From: Desmodus rotundus
Taxonomy: Eukaryota; Chordata; Mammalia; Chiroptera; Phyllostomidae
Direction: 5' to 3'
DNA length: 64,000 nt
NCBI RefSeq assembly: GCF_022682495.2
Contig: NC_071397.1
Location: 17,122,739 to 17,186,738, forward strand
The stretch's first letter is position 1. Each line of letters begins with the position of its first letter. Under the pieces are notes generated by a model. It had not been told where the DNA came from and searched no databases. It saw only the letters and a program-made list of their open reading frames with translations. Positions 53,260 to 64,000 of the stretch are shown in pieces. The position numbers were made by a program, and so were the translations under genes.

Positions 53260-54480
53260 GACTGGTTAAAAACAGAATAGCAGTTTTTGAAAGGATAAAT
53301 TAATGGACTGGTTAAAAGCAGGATAGATAACGTTTGAAAACAGAATTAGTAAACTAGAACATGGAGCCGAAGAAAGTGCCATAATGCAGCAGAATGGGGA
53401 AAATGAAAAATGTAAAGAGAAGTTAACAGAAATGAATGATAAAACGAAAATGGGAATTCCAGATGGATTTAAAAAATGAAGTAAATAAAAGAAATCATAG
53501 CTGAAAATGTTCAGAATTGATCAAAGATAAGAATCCTCAGGATAAAGAATCATAATGAATCCTGGGCAAGGAATATAAGGTAAACTTTTACTCAAGCACA
53601 CCTCAGTGAAGCTCAGGGCACCAGAAATATGGGGACATTATTAAAATCAATCCAAAAGAAAAGAGGAACAAAAGTTTAGACTGACAGCTGATTTCTCACC
53701 TGTAACAACAAAGGCCAGAAAACTGAATAATATTTTCAAAGGGCCAAAGAAAATAACTGGCAACCTAGAATTACATGCTTTGCTAAACTATTATTAAAGA
53801 GTTACAGCTAAATAGAAGACTTTCAGAATAACACTCCAGATCCTTGTTGAATGGACTATATGTGTCTGCTAGGGCTACCGTCACAAAATACTACAGGTTG
53901 AGTGGCTTAAACAACAAATTTATTTCTCAGTTATGGAGGCTGGAAGTCCCAGGTCAAGATCTGGCATAGTTCAGTTTCTGGTGAGAGCTCTCCTTCTGGT
54001 TTGCAAATGTCCATCCACCTTCTTGCCGAGTCCTGAAGTGGCCTTTCCTTTGTGGACATGCAGAGAGAAAGAGGAGAGGGGAGGGGAGGAGAGAGAGAGA
54101 AAGAGAGAGAGAGAGATCTCTTCCTCTTCACATAACGCATATTGTATTATGGCCCCACCCTTATGACCTCACTTAACCTTAACTTCCTCTGAAAGACTGT
54201 CTCCAAATACAACCACAATCATTGAGCGTTAGGACTTCACCGTATGAATTTGAGGGGGACACAATTCAGTTCATAGGAGACTCCTAAGGCACACATTACA
54301 GGAAAAAAGAAATTAAATGAGAAATAAGGAATAAACAATGGTAAGCAAAGAAATTGGTAAACACAGAAGGTAAACCTAAAGTGTTGGCTCTATAAAGCAA
54401 TATTATTAATAATAATTAATTTGGAGGGAGGTAAAAACTAAATGAGAATAACTAGTTTGGCCTTATAGAACTTTCCACAA
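53260..54480 (+). mobile_element. Old L1/HAL1 ORF1 remnant, interrupted by another repeat
   Basis: 53320-53850 recalls old L1/HAL1 ORF1: 'gaaaatgttcagaattgatcaaagat', 'actgacagctgatttctcac', 'gaaaataactggcaacctagaatt'. Similar 3' text resumes at about 54290-54480. Between them (about 53870-54290) sits a different old repeat ('gagtggcttaaacaacaa', 'tatgaatttgagggggaca') with a GA-rich run inside. All frames are closed. Confidence 0.5.
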
Positions 54481-57469
54481 TGATGGAAATTTTCTATATC
54501 TACTCTATCCAGTATGGTAGTCATTAGCCACATGTGGCTATTTGGCACTTAAAGTGTGACTATGCAACCAATAAAATGAATTTTAAATTAAATTTAACAT
54601 TAAATTTAATGTTAAGTAAATTTACATTTTTTGAGCAGCCACACGTGACTAGTGATGACCATATTAAACAGCACAGCTTTAAACAATAACAACGACAAAT
54701 GGGTTAAATATCCTAAGGTCTCTGTTTATTCAGAAGGAAAACAGACATTCTGAAGGCAGTTATTTAAGGATAAGTGATTTAAAGAAACAATTTAAGGATA
54801 AAGATGAGAAAACCTGAAGCAGATGTATCATTTCCAAAGTGGTAGAAAGAAAAGAAGAAGACACTATCACTACACAGAAGACAACAGGAAAAGAGAAGGT
54901 AAAAAAGAAATCAAAGAAAAGCATGGTAAGTAGCAAGTATAAGAAATGTGACAGAAAGAAATAAGTAACACACTGGTTTATTTTTACAGTGGAATACAGA
55001 AATTTCACGTAGCCTCATATATCAAGAGAATACTGAGTGAAAAAATCAGATAACAAAAAATAAGCACAGTACTAAATCTTTTATATACAGTTTTGAAACT
55101 TAAATTGTTACTATTCTTTGAAAACATGCAACGATATCAACAATAACAGTACGCATGGGAATGAATGATGCAACCCGACTTAATAGTGATTTCTTCTGAA
55201 GGAGGGGCAAGGGTAGGGGGAATGAATCTATTGCTGAATATATATATATTTTTTAAAGATTTGAAGCAAACATGACAAAATGTTAACAGAAAATCTGAGT
55301 GGCAGGTACTTGGATTTCAAACTATATCATTTGAAACTGATAAAAGTTTCAAACTATTATCTTTCATATACAAAAATTCAAAACAAACACATTAGGCCAA
55401 ACCATCCATCCAGACACTTTCCTCTTTTCTCTGTGTTGGACTATTTCCATCTGACTAGTTTAGATCTTAGAACTTGAACTTGATTTCTTGTCATTTAGGA
55501 AAAGACAAACAATAATCTAACATAATTAGTCCTCTTCACAGCAGAAGACTAAGGACCTGGACAGCCCAGTTCCACCGGGAAGTTCTGTTTCCTTAGGATA
55601 CGAGTCAACAACTCATTTAACTATGTGTCCTGTCCGTGGGGCAAGTGAGTGCATTGGGTACCACTGGACAGCTGTGGAGGAGAAAGAAAGCAGAGGGAGA
55701 AGAGAGTGGGAGAGAAGGGGAAGGAGTGACGGTAGCGGACTACCAATTGACTTTGCTCACCCCCAACATATCCCTGTAGGAGAGTGGGATGGGATGACCC
55801 CATCTCTTTGATGTCTTTCTGTTGTTCCTTTTATTGTACTGCAATTACGGTTTACAAATCTGTCTCCCCCACTGAGCCATGTCTTATTCCCCTTCTTACC
55901 CTGAATGCTTAGCACAAGACCTGACAGAGAGTAAGCCTTAATGAACGTCTGTTGAATTAACGTTGAATACACGACTTTAGATGTTAGGCGATTTCCTGGC
56001 ATCTCGCTTAAGCCCTCCAAGCCTTTCTCTTTTGTTTTACCCCCTTCTTGGGTCCTCTTTCAGGCTCTCACAATTTGAAATTTTAAGCCTTTTCTATCAC
56101 CATCTCTAAGCCAGGACACTCAAACCAGCTTCTGGGCTTCACAGAGTGCTTTGTCAGGAAGACACGGAAGGTAGACTGGGGGCCATGTCTACAAACGGGA
56201 GCTTTTGGGGCAGGAGGCCAGGAATCCTGAACCTAACATTTTTACTTTATGGGAGCTGTGGCAGGGAGCTATTGTCAAGAGAACAGAGGAGAGGGATGCG
56301 GCAGGCAGTTCCTCATACCTAGTGTTCATTTCCTTCCTCCCCTGCGTCCCAGTCTGAAGGAAGGGGCCCCCACTCACCTTCTCACACCCAGTCCTGGCTT
56401 TCCAAAGCCAGCCCTGGTCTGATAACAACCCTCTCTTTTCAAGAGAAATCAGCAGGTGCTTACAGCTTGTGGGTGTCCTACCTTAACAGAGAGAGCTATC
56501 TGGCCACACAAGATATTTCTGTTAACTGTGTTGTGGGAACTGGTCTAGTCTGCTTGGCTGCCATTGAAGGGATTTTCCAACGAAGACATCTGTGTAAACG
56601 GTCTATTGGAGGGTGACCGGCCCCACCTTGAGTGTGCTTGCTCATTGGACATCCAGCGTAGGAGACCTGCTGGCCTTTTAGCAGTGAGCTGTTCTGGAGC
56701 CAAGCTGAAGTGGAGGCACGTAGGCAGGAAGTCTGCCTGAAGCTCAGGCATTTGCAAACTCGATGAGACAGACACAAGTGGGCAAAGCCACCTGCGGCCT
56801 ACTTAGAAGAGGCGGACTGCCTCAAGAGGGGCAAGACAACAGGTGTATATTTACCCCTCCCTGTCACAGACTGGGGTGGCTATGGCTAACCGAGAAAACC
56901 GATAGCCAGTCTTGTTGAATCCTGGGCAGGTCTGTGGTCTCTGGTGGGGCCAGCCTGGGTAGATGACCCCTACAGCTCCCTGGTTTTGTCCCTGCCCCCT
57001 TCCATAAGCTCTAATCTGAGCAAAGCAGGGCAGAGCACAAGGACCTATGACATTAGCAAGTTCTCCTATTTTGGAACCTCCACAGCGTCATCTGTTGGAC
57101 CAGGCACACCGCTGATAATTTCCAGCAGCTAAAGGATCACAAAAGCTGTGGCCATAGAAAATTCTGCAGCAGTGGGGCTTCTCTTGGGATCCTTTCTTCA
57201 ATAACATTGTCTCTCACCTGCTGCCATTCCAGCCACTCTCTGCAGTAGAAGTGAAAACAGACTACAGTGCCATCCATGTTAAGCTGGCCTACATGAAGTC
57301 CACCCTGACCCTCCCGTCACCCACAGGGGTATGAAGGAAGAAAAGGAACCCCAGTCTTATTGGCCCATGGTCTCCAGACTGCTCTAATGGGGAGACTAGG
57401 CACCAGGCTCTAAGAAGGTGAACCAGTAGCTCCCACTCGGCACAAAAGACTTGCCCAAACATTGTGCCA

Positions 57470-57800
57470 ACAGATGTGACTAAACTTTAGCCTGGCTTCC
57501 TCCTGCATTAAGCTGTGTCCCTAAAGGTGACCCCAGCAATTTCCCATCTCTCCCTCACCCTTTTTTAGATCCCCAGTCTTTCCTAGCCCCTTTTTGTTCT
57601 CTCCTTCTCACTTTCCTACAGATCCTTTTACTTATCTCTAAATGATCTAACTCCCTTTAGCCCCTTAAAAGCCCTTAGTCACCTTTGTCTTCATTGGTGT
57701 TGAGTTCACTTTACACTGGAGTCTCTCTTCCTTACTGCAATAATCTGAATAAAATCTGTCTTGCCACCTTAACAAGTGTTCATTGCTGTTTGTCTTTGAC
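57470..57800 (+). mobile_element. ERV-type LTR-like sequence
   Basis: A pyrimidine-rich U3-like stretch is followed by CTTAAAAGCC, a TATA-like position. A poly(A) signal lies in CTGAATAAAATCTG (about 57746-57759). The end 'tttgtctttgaca' closes in CA as LTRs do. The spacing TATA-like / AATAAA / CA end suits a class I ERV LTR. No viral coding region adjoins it. The left boundary is uncertain. Confidence 0.5.
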
Positions 57801-57802
57801 AG

Positions 57803-59337
57803 GACCAGTCCAGAACTTGCACTGACGGGCTCACCCCTCATGCTCCCAGGCCAGGAGCCAGCGGGACGTCCCAGTCACCCCAGCAGAATCCACCTGGAGC
57901 CCACTGGGCTCCAGCAGAGATCCAGCACCTGCTCACCACCATGGAGAAACCTGCTATCAAGAGGTGCCTGAAGACAGTTCACCACAACACTGCAGCCTAT
58001 GATGATGTGGCCAGGTGCCTTCAGGAGCAGGGATGTATCCGACATGCATACCAGTGTCAAACCAAGTTCAAGGCCCACAATGTGGCCTGTAAGAATGTCC
58101 ACGTGGCCATCCTGCACTCTGGGAGAGCTCCGGCCAAGGGCTGCCCCTTCTACAGAGCAGATCACAGGTGGCAGCAGCCCAGACCACCTCAGGAAGCAGA
58201 CCCAGCCATGCGTGGATGAGCAGAAGGTTACTCTCCCCAGCAGCAGCAGTGGTAGGAGGCACCAGAACCAGAGATGGAGATGGAGACAGAGTGTCATTTA
58301 AAGCTGGAAGGAGAAGCATTTAGAGCTGACCAGTGACCTCATTCCTGAAAGCCCAGTTGGTACCCTAGTCGACAAGACAGTTGAGATGGACATTAGCCAG
58401 GAAGTTCAAGGAACTGGGACAGGTAAATGGCCAGATGTGTTCTACCAAAGCCTTGAAGCCATGGAACTGGGTTGAGAAGGAAGTCATAAATGATAAAACC
58501 AATTTTGAGGATTCCTCAAAATTCCTGAAAGTGTAAGAAAGCATGGTTTCATTACAGGTTTTGGAGTCAGCATATTTAAGCTGGAAGGGACAGCTGGAAA
58601 TTGTCTTCAACCTTTGCATTTTACACCTAAGGAAACTAATCCAGAGGAAAGTAATTGCAGAAGGCAACACTGCCAGTTAATGCTAAGGCTGACACTAGAA
58701 CCCAAGTCCAGTGATCCTTCCACTGGCTTATACTGGCTATTGCCTGAAATGTAGTTGATGACTGGCCCTCATGGAAATCTTTTCCAGTCTTAATTCTGGG
58801 GCCTGGAAAGAATCGTATCAGGAGAGCATCTAGAATTTGCTCTTTCTTCTCCAACAAAAGTCCAGAGGAGGCCAGAATCTCCAAAGAGAAACCAGCCTCA
58901 GAGAGAGACTCCATCATTAGCCCTAAACACTCCAGGGTGTCTCCAGTGCCCCCTGGAGCATGGGCAGGCTGAATGTGCCATTTCAGCCCAGTGCCAGGAC
59001 CCTCAGGTGCCCCCACACTCTTGCTGCCATTATTGCAGCTGAAATGGCAGAGAACAGGTGGCTGGTCAGCAAATTGGCCTGGGAATCAGCAGCCCAGCTG
59101 CAGAGCCACCTAGACCAGCACAATGCCCACATGGCAGTCCTGGTCCAGGTGGCCAGAGACAGTTACACTCAACAGCAGGAGGTGGCAGCCATTCTTCAGG
59201 GCGTTGTTGATTCGGGACATTGTCCACGAGGGAGTGCCCCTCCTAAGGTCATCTCTAGGCCACCTGAACCAGGAATGAGACCTATAGCTTCTGCCGCACC
59301 CTGCAATCTCAGGACCTTGGGGAGATTTCTCCACTGA
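57803..59337 (+). pseudogene. Myb/SANT-like (trihelix) domain gene remnant
   Basis: An open frame from 57803 to 58219 reads PGAHWAPAEIQHLL, then NTAAYDDVARCLQEQG, YQCQTKFKAHN and GCPFYRADHRW. This is the order of the Myb/SANT-like domain (PF13837 type) in ZSCAN, MSANTD and related nuclear proteins: W-S/A-x-x-E, then VAxxLxxxG, QCxxKxK and CPFY. The only Met lies inside the domain and an in-frame TGA (57797) precedes it, so the 5' part is missing or supplied by splicing. 58313-58420 gives a second coding-looking stretch (LTSDLIPESPVGTLVDKTVE) in another frame. 58960-59337 gives a third, LAAIIAAEMAENRWLVSKLA with a glutamine-rich helix, like the C-terminal helix of such proteins. A reverse MIR lies at about 58560-58740. 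The frames do not connect, so it is probably a decayed gene or retrocopy. Which parent is unknown. Confidence 0.5.
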
Positions 59338-59699
59338 AACTGGGATTTCTGCTTCTTTTTTCTCCTTTTTCTTTTAGGAGAGATTTGGAAATTAAATAGA
59401 GGAAAAGAGTAGATAACGAGGTAAATAAAAAGCAAGGGAACTTGGGATTTTAATAAAAAGACCTTCACATGACAGAAGCTAGTATTTTAGGTTTTTCCTT
59501 TATGCTTCATTCTGTCTCGGCCCCATAGCTGAGGATGAGCAAGCCTCTGTATCAGAGCTTCTAATAATTGCAATCAGGCCTTAGCCGAGAGAGGCCATGG
59601 TGGACAGGCCTAGGCCTCTCACTACCCCCAAGTCCCTCTTGTTATCATTCATACGTTCAAGCGACATTTGAAGGTCTACTATATGCCCATCATTACATT

Positions 59700-60355
59700 A
59701 AATATAGGGTATGGCGTTCATTAGTAATAAAAATGCACATTGTCTTTGGAAAACAGTATGGCAGTTTAAAAAAATTAAAAATAGAACTACCATATGATGT
59801 AGCAATCCCACTTCCAGGTGTATATCCGAAAGAATTGAAAGCAAGATATCAAAGAGATAGTTACATACCTGTGTTTACTGCAGTATTATTCACAGTGGCC
59901 AAGAAACAGAGGCAACATAAGTGTCCATTGACAGGTGAATGGGCAAACAAAATGCGGTAACATATGTACAATGAAACACTATGCAGCCCTAAAAAGAAAG
60001 GAGGTCCTGCCACGTGCTGCCACATGAATGAACCCTGAGGATGTTGTGCTAAGTGAAATAAGCCAGTCACCAAGGACAAATGCTATCTGATTACACTTAC
60101 ATAAGGTTTCTAAAGTAGCCAAATTTATAGATATAGAAAGTGCATGGTGGTTACCAGGGGCTGAGGAGCTACTATTTTATGGCTAAAGTGTTAGTTCTGC
60201 AAGATGAAAAGTTTCTGGATATCTGTTTCACAACAGTGTAAGTTTACTTAACACTGTACATTACCAAACTGTACTTGTAATGGTTCAGATGGGGGGGGGG
60301 TAACTTAATGATTTTTTTACCACAGTAAAAATGTACATACTACCTGTACCCTCAT
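59700..60355 (+). mobile_element. Old L1 3' region
   Basis: The phrases 'aatcccacttccaggtgta', 'gtattattcacagtggccaag', 'gcagccctaaaaagaaagga' and 'gtggttaccaggggctgagg' are standard ORF2-end and 3' UTR text of old L1s. Confidence 0.85.
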
Positions 60356-60371
60356 GGACCTGTACCCTTAT

Positions 60372-60470
60372 AATTTTTTTAAAAGATTTTTATCGTTGTT
60401 TAATTACAGTTGTCCCCATTTTTCCTCCATTGCTCTCCCCTGCCATACCTGCCCCCTCTCCCACAACTTT
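60372..60470 (-). mobile_element. HAL1/L1 3' terminal fragment
   Basis: 'ttaattacagttgtcccca' followed by a C-rich stretch is the same 3' end, in the same orientation, as the HAL1-like elements at 18.7 and 29.3 kb. It is truncated after about 100 nt. Confidence 0.6.
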
Positions 60471-60479
60471 ATAATTTAA

Positions 60480-63365
60480 GGGAAAGATGATCATTAAATA
60501 AAGCTGCAAATAAATGATTAGCGCTATAAAGAAAATGAACAGAAAGGGCAATCAAGTGAGACTAGGGATCAGACCCAAGTGATGCGACCCAGGAAAGCCT
60601 CTCTGATTGTGCCCCACGGTAGCTATGGATCGGCTCCCCAGTCCCGTGTCCAAATGTAGAGCGGTCCTGGAAGGGAGTCTCTGCCAACTCAGTTGCGGCC
60701 ACTGCAATAACTGGTCACTACAGTAACAATGGCTGGGTAATGAGTGTCCTTATACCAACAAACACTCCAACTTCTCTTCCTCCCTGGACTCCCAGAAGCA
60801 CAGTGTGGGCAGAGGGTGGCCGCTGCCTGCGGCTGCCTGAGCCTACTCCAGGGCATTCTTTTCCATATGTGGTGTTGTGGTAAGCCTTTTATATGTGAAT
60901 TTTTTAGTCTTCTAAGCATGGACATTGTCTATTCTAGGCCTTACGGACTCAAAGCACCTTTGGTATTTCACTTACAGTCTTGGACAGAGAACAGGAGCTC
61001 TACACACACTTAACTCATAAATGCTTATCTCCAACTAATCCTTAGAGGGAGTAGTCTTAGTGAATATTTTCAAACTCCCTAAAAGGACGTGTCCTTCTTT
61101 ATGGAGGGAAGAGGGTTACCTTTCATTCTCTCCCAAATTATGGTGAGAGATCATTGGAGAGGCCTCTCTTCTTCCGTGCCTTTGGCTGTCTCAACCTCTG
61201 CCCAGTTGCACAAATCCCATTTAGCCCAGAGCCCTTCTGTAGCCATTCTCAGGCCTCTTCCTAGGCACCTGCTTTCTGTGGTTTCAGAAGGATAAGAATG
61301 GCAGGACAGGAGAAGCAGGGCCCTTCCCCCTTTCTTTCTGCTGCTCCCCAGCTCACAAGTCTCCACCCAGGAGCTAGGGCCAACTCTGATTATCATTCAA
61401 ACTTGTCTGAGGCCTCAGAGAACGCTGCAGGGTCTGTAACGAGAAAGTGCAATGACAGCATATTCACACTAGAAGTGATGCAATGCTAGAGCGAGAAGCA
61501 GACTTGGAGATGAGTGGGGCTCTCTCATGTGACAGAGAAAGAAGTTGAGACCTGGAGAGGTTCCAGGACCTAGGGTCCTGGGCTATGGACTCCCTAGTCC
61601 AGAACTTTTCCAAGTTTAGAGTTCACTCAAAGATTATTTTTTTAAAGGGCCAAACTGATCGTGTTACCCCTTACTTAATTCAGTCAGTGATTCCTTTGGG
61701 CTCACAGGAAGTTCAACAGCCTTAGCTTAGCATGCAGGCCCCTGCCTGCCTCTGCAGCCCCACACCTCCACTTCACCCTGGCTTCCCCACTGCAGAACTA
61801 CCTGCAGTTCTCCCAAAGCACCACACTGCTTTCAACCCTGTGCCTTCTGCAGATCCCACTTGCCAGAGCTCCCTCCACCATGCTTATCCTTTACCACTCA
61901 GCTCAAGGGTAAACTCGTACCAGTCTACACAGTGTGGTACCCCTCTTCTGGGTAGCCATATGCCCAGCTCTCATTATATCACATCTTATTGTTTTGTAAC
62001 TATTGGCTTGCTTAGCTTTTCCCCCCACCGGAATTCTTGAAGGCAAGGACTGTGTCTTTTCCACCTTTGCATACCTAGTGCCTAGTACATTGCAAGCACA
62101 CAAAAAGTCCAGTGAGTGAATGATCTCAAGAATATATGCACTGCCCAGGAAGGAGAGGTTGGGAGATGACTTCTTGCCTTGAAGGATCCCTTCAGCATAC
62201 CTGTATCTGCTCCCAGTTGTTAAGCACTTTATCTGAGCTGGGGGAACGTGGAGTCACTGAATGTCAGAGATGGAAGGGACTTCAGAGCTCAAGAGAAGCA
62301 GGGTTGTGTAGTAGCTGGGAAAGCAGGATGGAAAAGGGGATATGATGACAGAAGCAGAGGTCAGAAAGGAGCAAAGATGCTATGCAGCTGGTTGCGAAGA
62401 TGCAGAAAGGGGCCAGAGCCAAGGAACATAGGTGGTGTCCAGAAGTTGGAAAAGGCAAGGCACAAAGTCTGCCCTAGATCCTTCAGAATCAGCAGAGCCC
62501 TGCCCACATCTAGACACAGCACACCAAAACTGTTTTGGGACTTCTGACCTCCAGAACTACAGGATAATACATTTGTGTTGTTTGAAGCCACCAATTCTGT
62601 GGCAATTTGTTACAGCAGCAATAGGAAACTTATACAGGTTATTAGTGTTTGAACAGGATTGGTTCAGAAAAGGATTGGCATGTGTATGTGTAAAAGTGTA
62701 AATGTAGATGTTTTTGAAAATGCATGTGACTTTATGGGTGATAAAATTGGCACTCAAGAAACTTAAAGTAGAACTAAGGTGAGTAGATCTGCCACTGTAA
62801 ACTGCTTGGGCTGTAAAGCAGCCACACACCTGCAGCTAGTTTCTGACAAGCCTCTTTGACAGCGCAGACAATGTTCCCCTTCTGCTGGGGGTGACAGCAT
62901 GCTTGGAATGTTAGAAACACTAACCTCACTGCTTTATTCTCAGGAAGAGAGAGGGGAGGGTTAACATGGAAAGATGAAAGAAGGCCTGAAGGAGATATTC
63001 AAGGGAACATGCAGGGTGAATAGTCATCACCGTGAGTTGGCTGGGCCAGGAATGCCAGGTGCCAACTGAGGGCTTGGTGCACCTGGAACCCCCGCTCCCT
63101 TTTTGCCTCATGCTGCTCTGCAGGCTGGTTCTGCTCCATGCGGCAGCAAGGGCAGCTCTGGTCCCACTCCAGGCAGCAGGCAGAAAACCTCACCTCAGTC
63201 GATACACAGAGTGGAGCAAGCAGCATCCACCAACCACCTCACAGACTCGCTTTGCCTGACATAGTGTGGTCCGGGAGACACTGCCACTGGCCTCTCAACT
63301 GCTTGAAGGCCTGCTCAGCGGTGCCCGACGCCGCCAAGGGCCGCTGGTTGAAATGCAGCTCCTTG
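60480..63365. other. Intergenic stretch before the right-hand L1
   Basis: No gene is supported apart from the repeats noted. 63260-63365 read on the minus strand gives a short clean frame ([20 protein letters not shown]) that I do not recognise. It is CpG-containing and ends at the L1 junction. Confidence 0.4.
61650..62110 (+). repeat. L2-type LINE fragment
   Basis: The text 'gaaggcaaggactgtgtctt', 'cctagtgcctagtacattg' and the closing 'gtgagtgaatga' are L2 3' text. A further old repeat lies at about 62530-62640 ('gaagccaccaattctgtgg'). Confidence 0.55.
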
Positions 63366-64000
63366 GTAAAAGACCTGTACTCAGAAAACTATATAACTTT
63401 GAAGAAAGAAATTAAGGAAGACACAAACAAATGGAAGCATGTACCATGTTCATGGATTAGAAGAATTAACATCATCAAAATGGCCATACTACCCAAAGCG
63501 ATTTATAGATTCAATGCAATCCCTAGTAAAGTACCAATAACATATTTCACAGATATAGAACAAACATTTCAGACATTCATATGGAACTATAAATGACCCC
63601 GAATAGCTGTAGCAATTTTGAGAAAGAAGAACAAAGCAGGAGGGATCACAATACCTGACATCAAACTGTATTACAAGGCCACTGTAATCAAAACAGCCTG
63701 GTACTGGCATAAAAACAGGCACATAGACCAATGGAACAGAACAGAGAGCCCAGAAATAAACCCAAGTCTTTACAGTCAATTAATATTTGACAAAGGAGGC
63801 AGGAGCATAAAATGGAGCAAAAATAGCCTCTTCAACAAATGGTGTTGGGAGATCTAGACAGCTACATGCAAAAAAATGAAACTTGATCACCAAATTACGC
63901 CATACACAAAAATAAATTCAAGGTGGATAAAAGACTTAAATAAAAGCTGTAACACCATAAAAGTCCTAGAGGAAAACATTGGCAGGAAAATCTCAGACAT
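63366..64000 (+). mobile_element. L1 ORF2 fragment, truncated at 5' end and by the window edge
   Basis: From 'aaaagacctgtactcagaaaac' onward the plus strand reads the L1 ORF2 region after the reverse-transcriptase core: [40 protein letters not shown], then [20 protein letters not shown] and [20 protein letters not shown]. In-frame stops (TGA after WNYK at 63594-63596, TAG after WCWEI) show it is inactive. The insert begins abruptly, as expected from 5' truncation. Its 3' end is outside the window. Confidence 0.92.

Larger units (their letters stand above)
45730..57460. other. Intergenic stretch beyond MCM3
   Basis: Outside the repeats listed I found no gene. Reading frames are short and resemble nothing I know. 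The 51-53 kb and 55.5-57.4 kb parts look like plain unique DNA. PAQR8, next in the human order, is not visible. Confidence 0.55.

Noticed and set aside
59568..59960. 130-aa plus-strand open frame
   Set aside because: Most of it lies in the old L1 3' region (59700-60355) and shows only fragmentary ORF2 resemblance.
45730..64000. First exon of PAQR8
   Set aside because: It was expected further along by human gene order, but nothing resembling its coding sequence is present and non-coding exons cannot be recognised by eye.

Overview
The window is mammalian nuclear DNA, most likely from a bat. Two vertebrate genes have clean GT-AG introns and sit among interspersed repeats. The repeats include tRNA-derived SINEs with the 'GGCTGGTGTGGCTCAGTGG'-type head (the bat VES family), a short hAT element, mariner remnants and mariner MITEs. 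VES-type SINEs plus abundant DNA transposons suggest a yangochiropteran, perhaps vespertilionoid, bat. That placement is inference from repeat types recalled from memory, not from a database search.

Layout: (1) 1-2.1 kb: a short hAT element, a SINE and an old L1 3' end. (2) 2.1-9.2 kb: IL17F on the minus strand. It has three coding exons, a TATA-type promoter near 9.14 kb, and an LTR-like insertion in intron 1 in the same orientation. (3) 9.2-27.7 kb: intergenic, with old L1/L2/MIR/MER5 fossils, one SINE, a near full-length half-L1 (HAL1-like) element at 18.7-21.2 kb with an 11-bp target-site duplication, two mariner MITEs and a long CA repeat. (4) 27.7-45.3 kb: MCM3 on the minus strand. All 17 coding exons were traced base by base and sum to 2430 nt (809 aa), with no frame break. 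Its last intron carries a decayed mariner that was itself split by a HAL1-like insertion. (5) 45.3-45.7 kb: MCM3 promoter with two E2F-like sites, CCAAT boxes, a GC box and a ZNF143-like element. (6) 45.7-64 kb: repeat-rich intergenic DNA. It includes a young 5'-truncated L1 with a perfect 12-bp duplication, nested old L1/HAL1 DNA, an ERV-like LTR directly followed by a Myb/SANT-like reading frame that looks like a decaying gene or retrocopy, and an L1 ORF2 fragment running off the right edge.

The gene order IL17F(-), MCM3(-) matches the human 6p12 neighbourhood (PKHD1, IL17A, IL17F, MCM3, PAQR8). IL17A would lie to the left of the window and PAQR8 to the right; neither was seen. IL17F (secreted Th17 cytokine) and MCM3 (replicative helicase subunit) are neighbours only and share no pathway. 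There is no operon, CRISPR array or prokaryotic content. No clear new biological system is evident. The best leads are the Myb/SANT-like frame at 57.8-59.3 kb and the altered C-terminus of IL17F.
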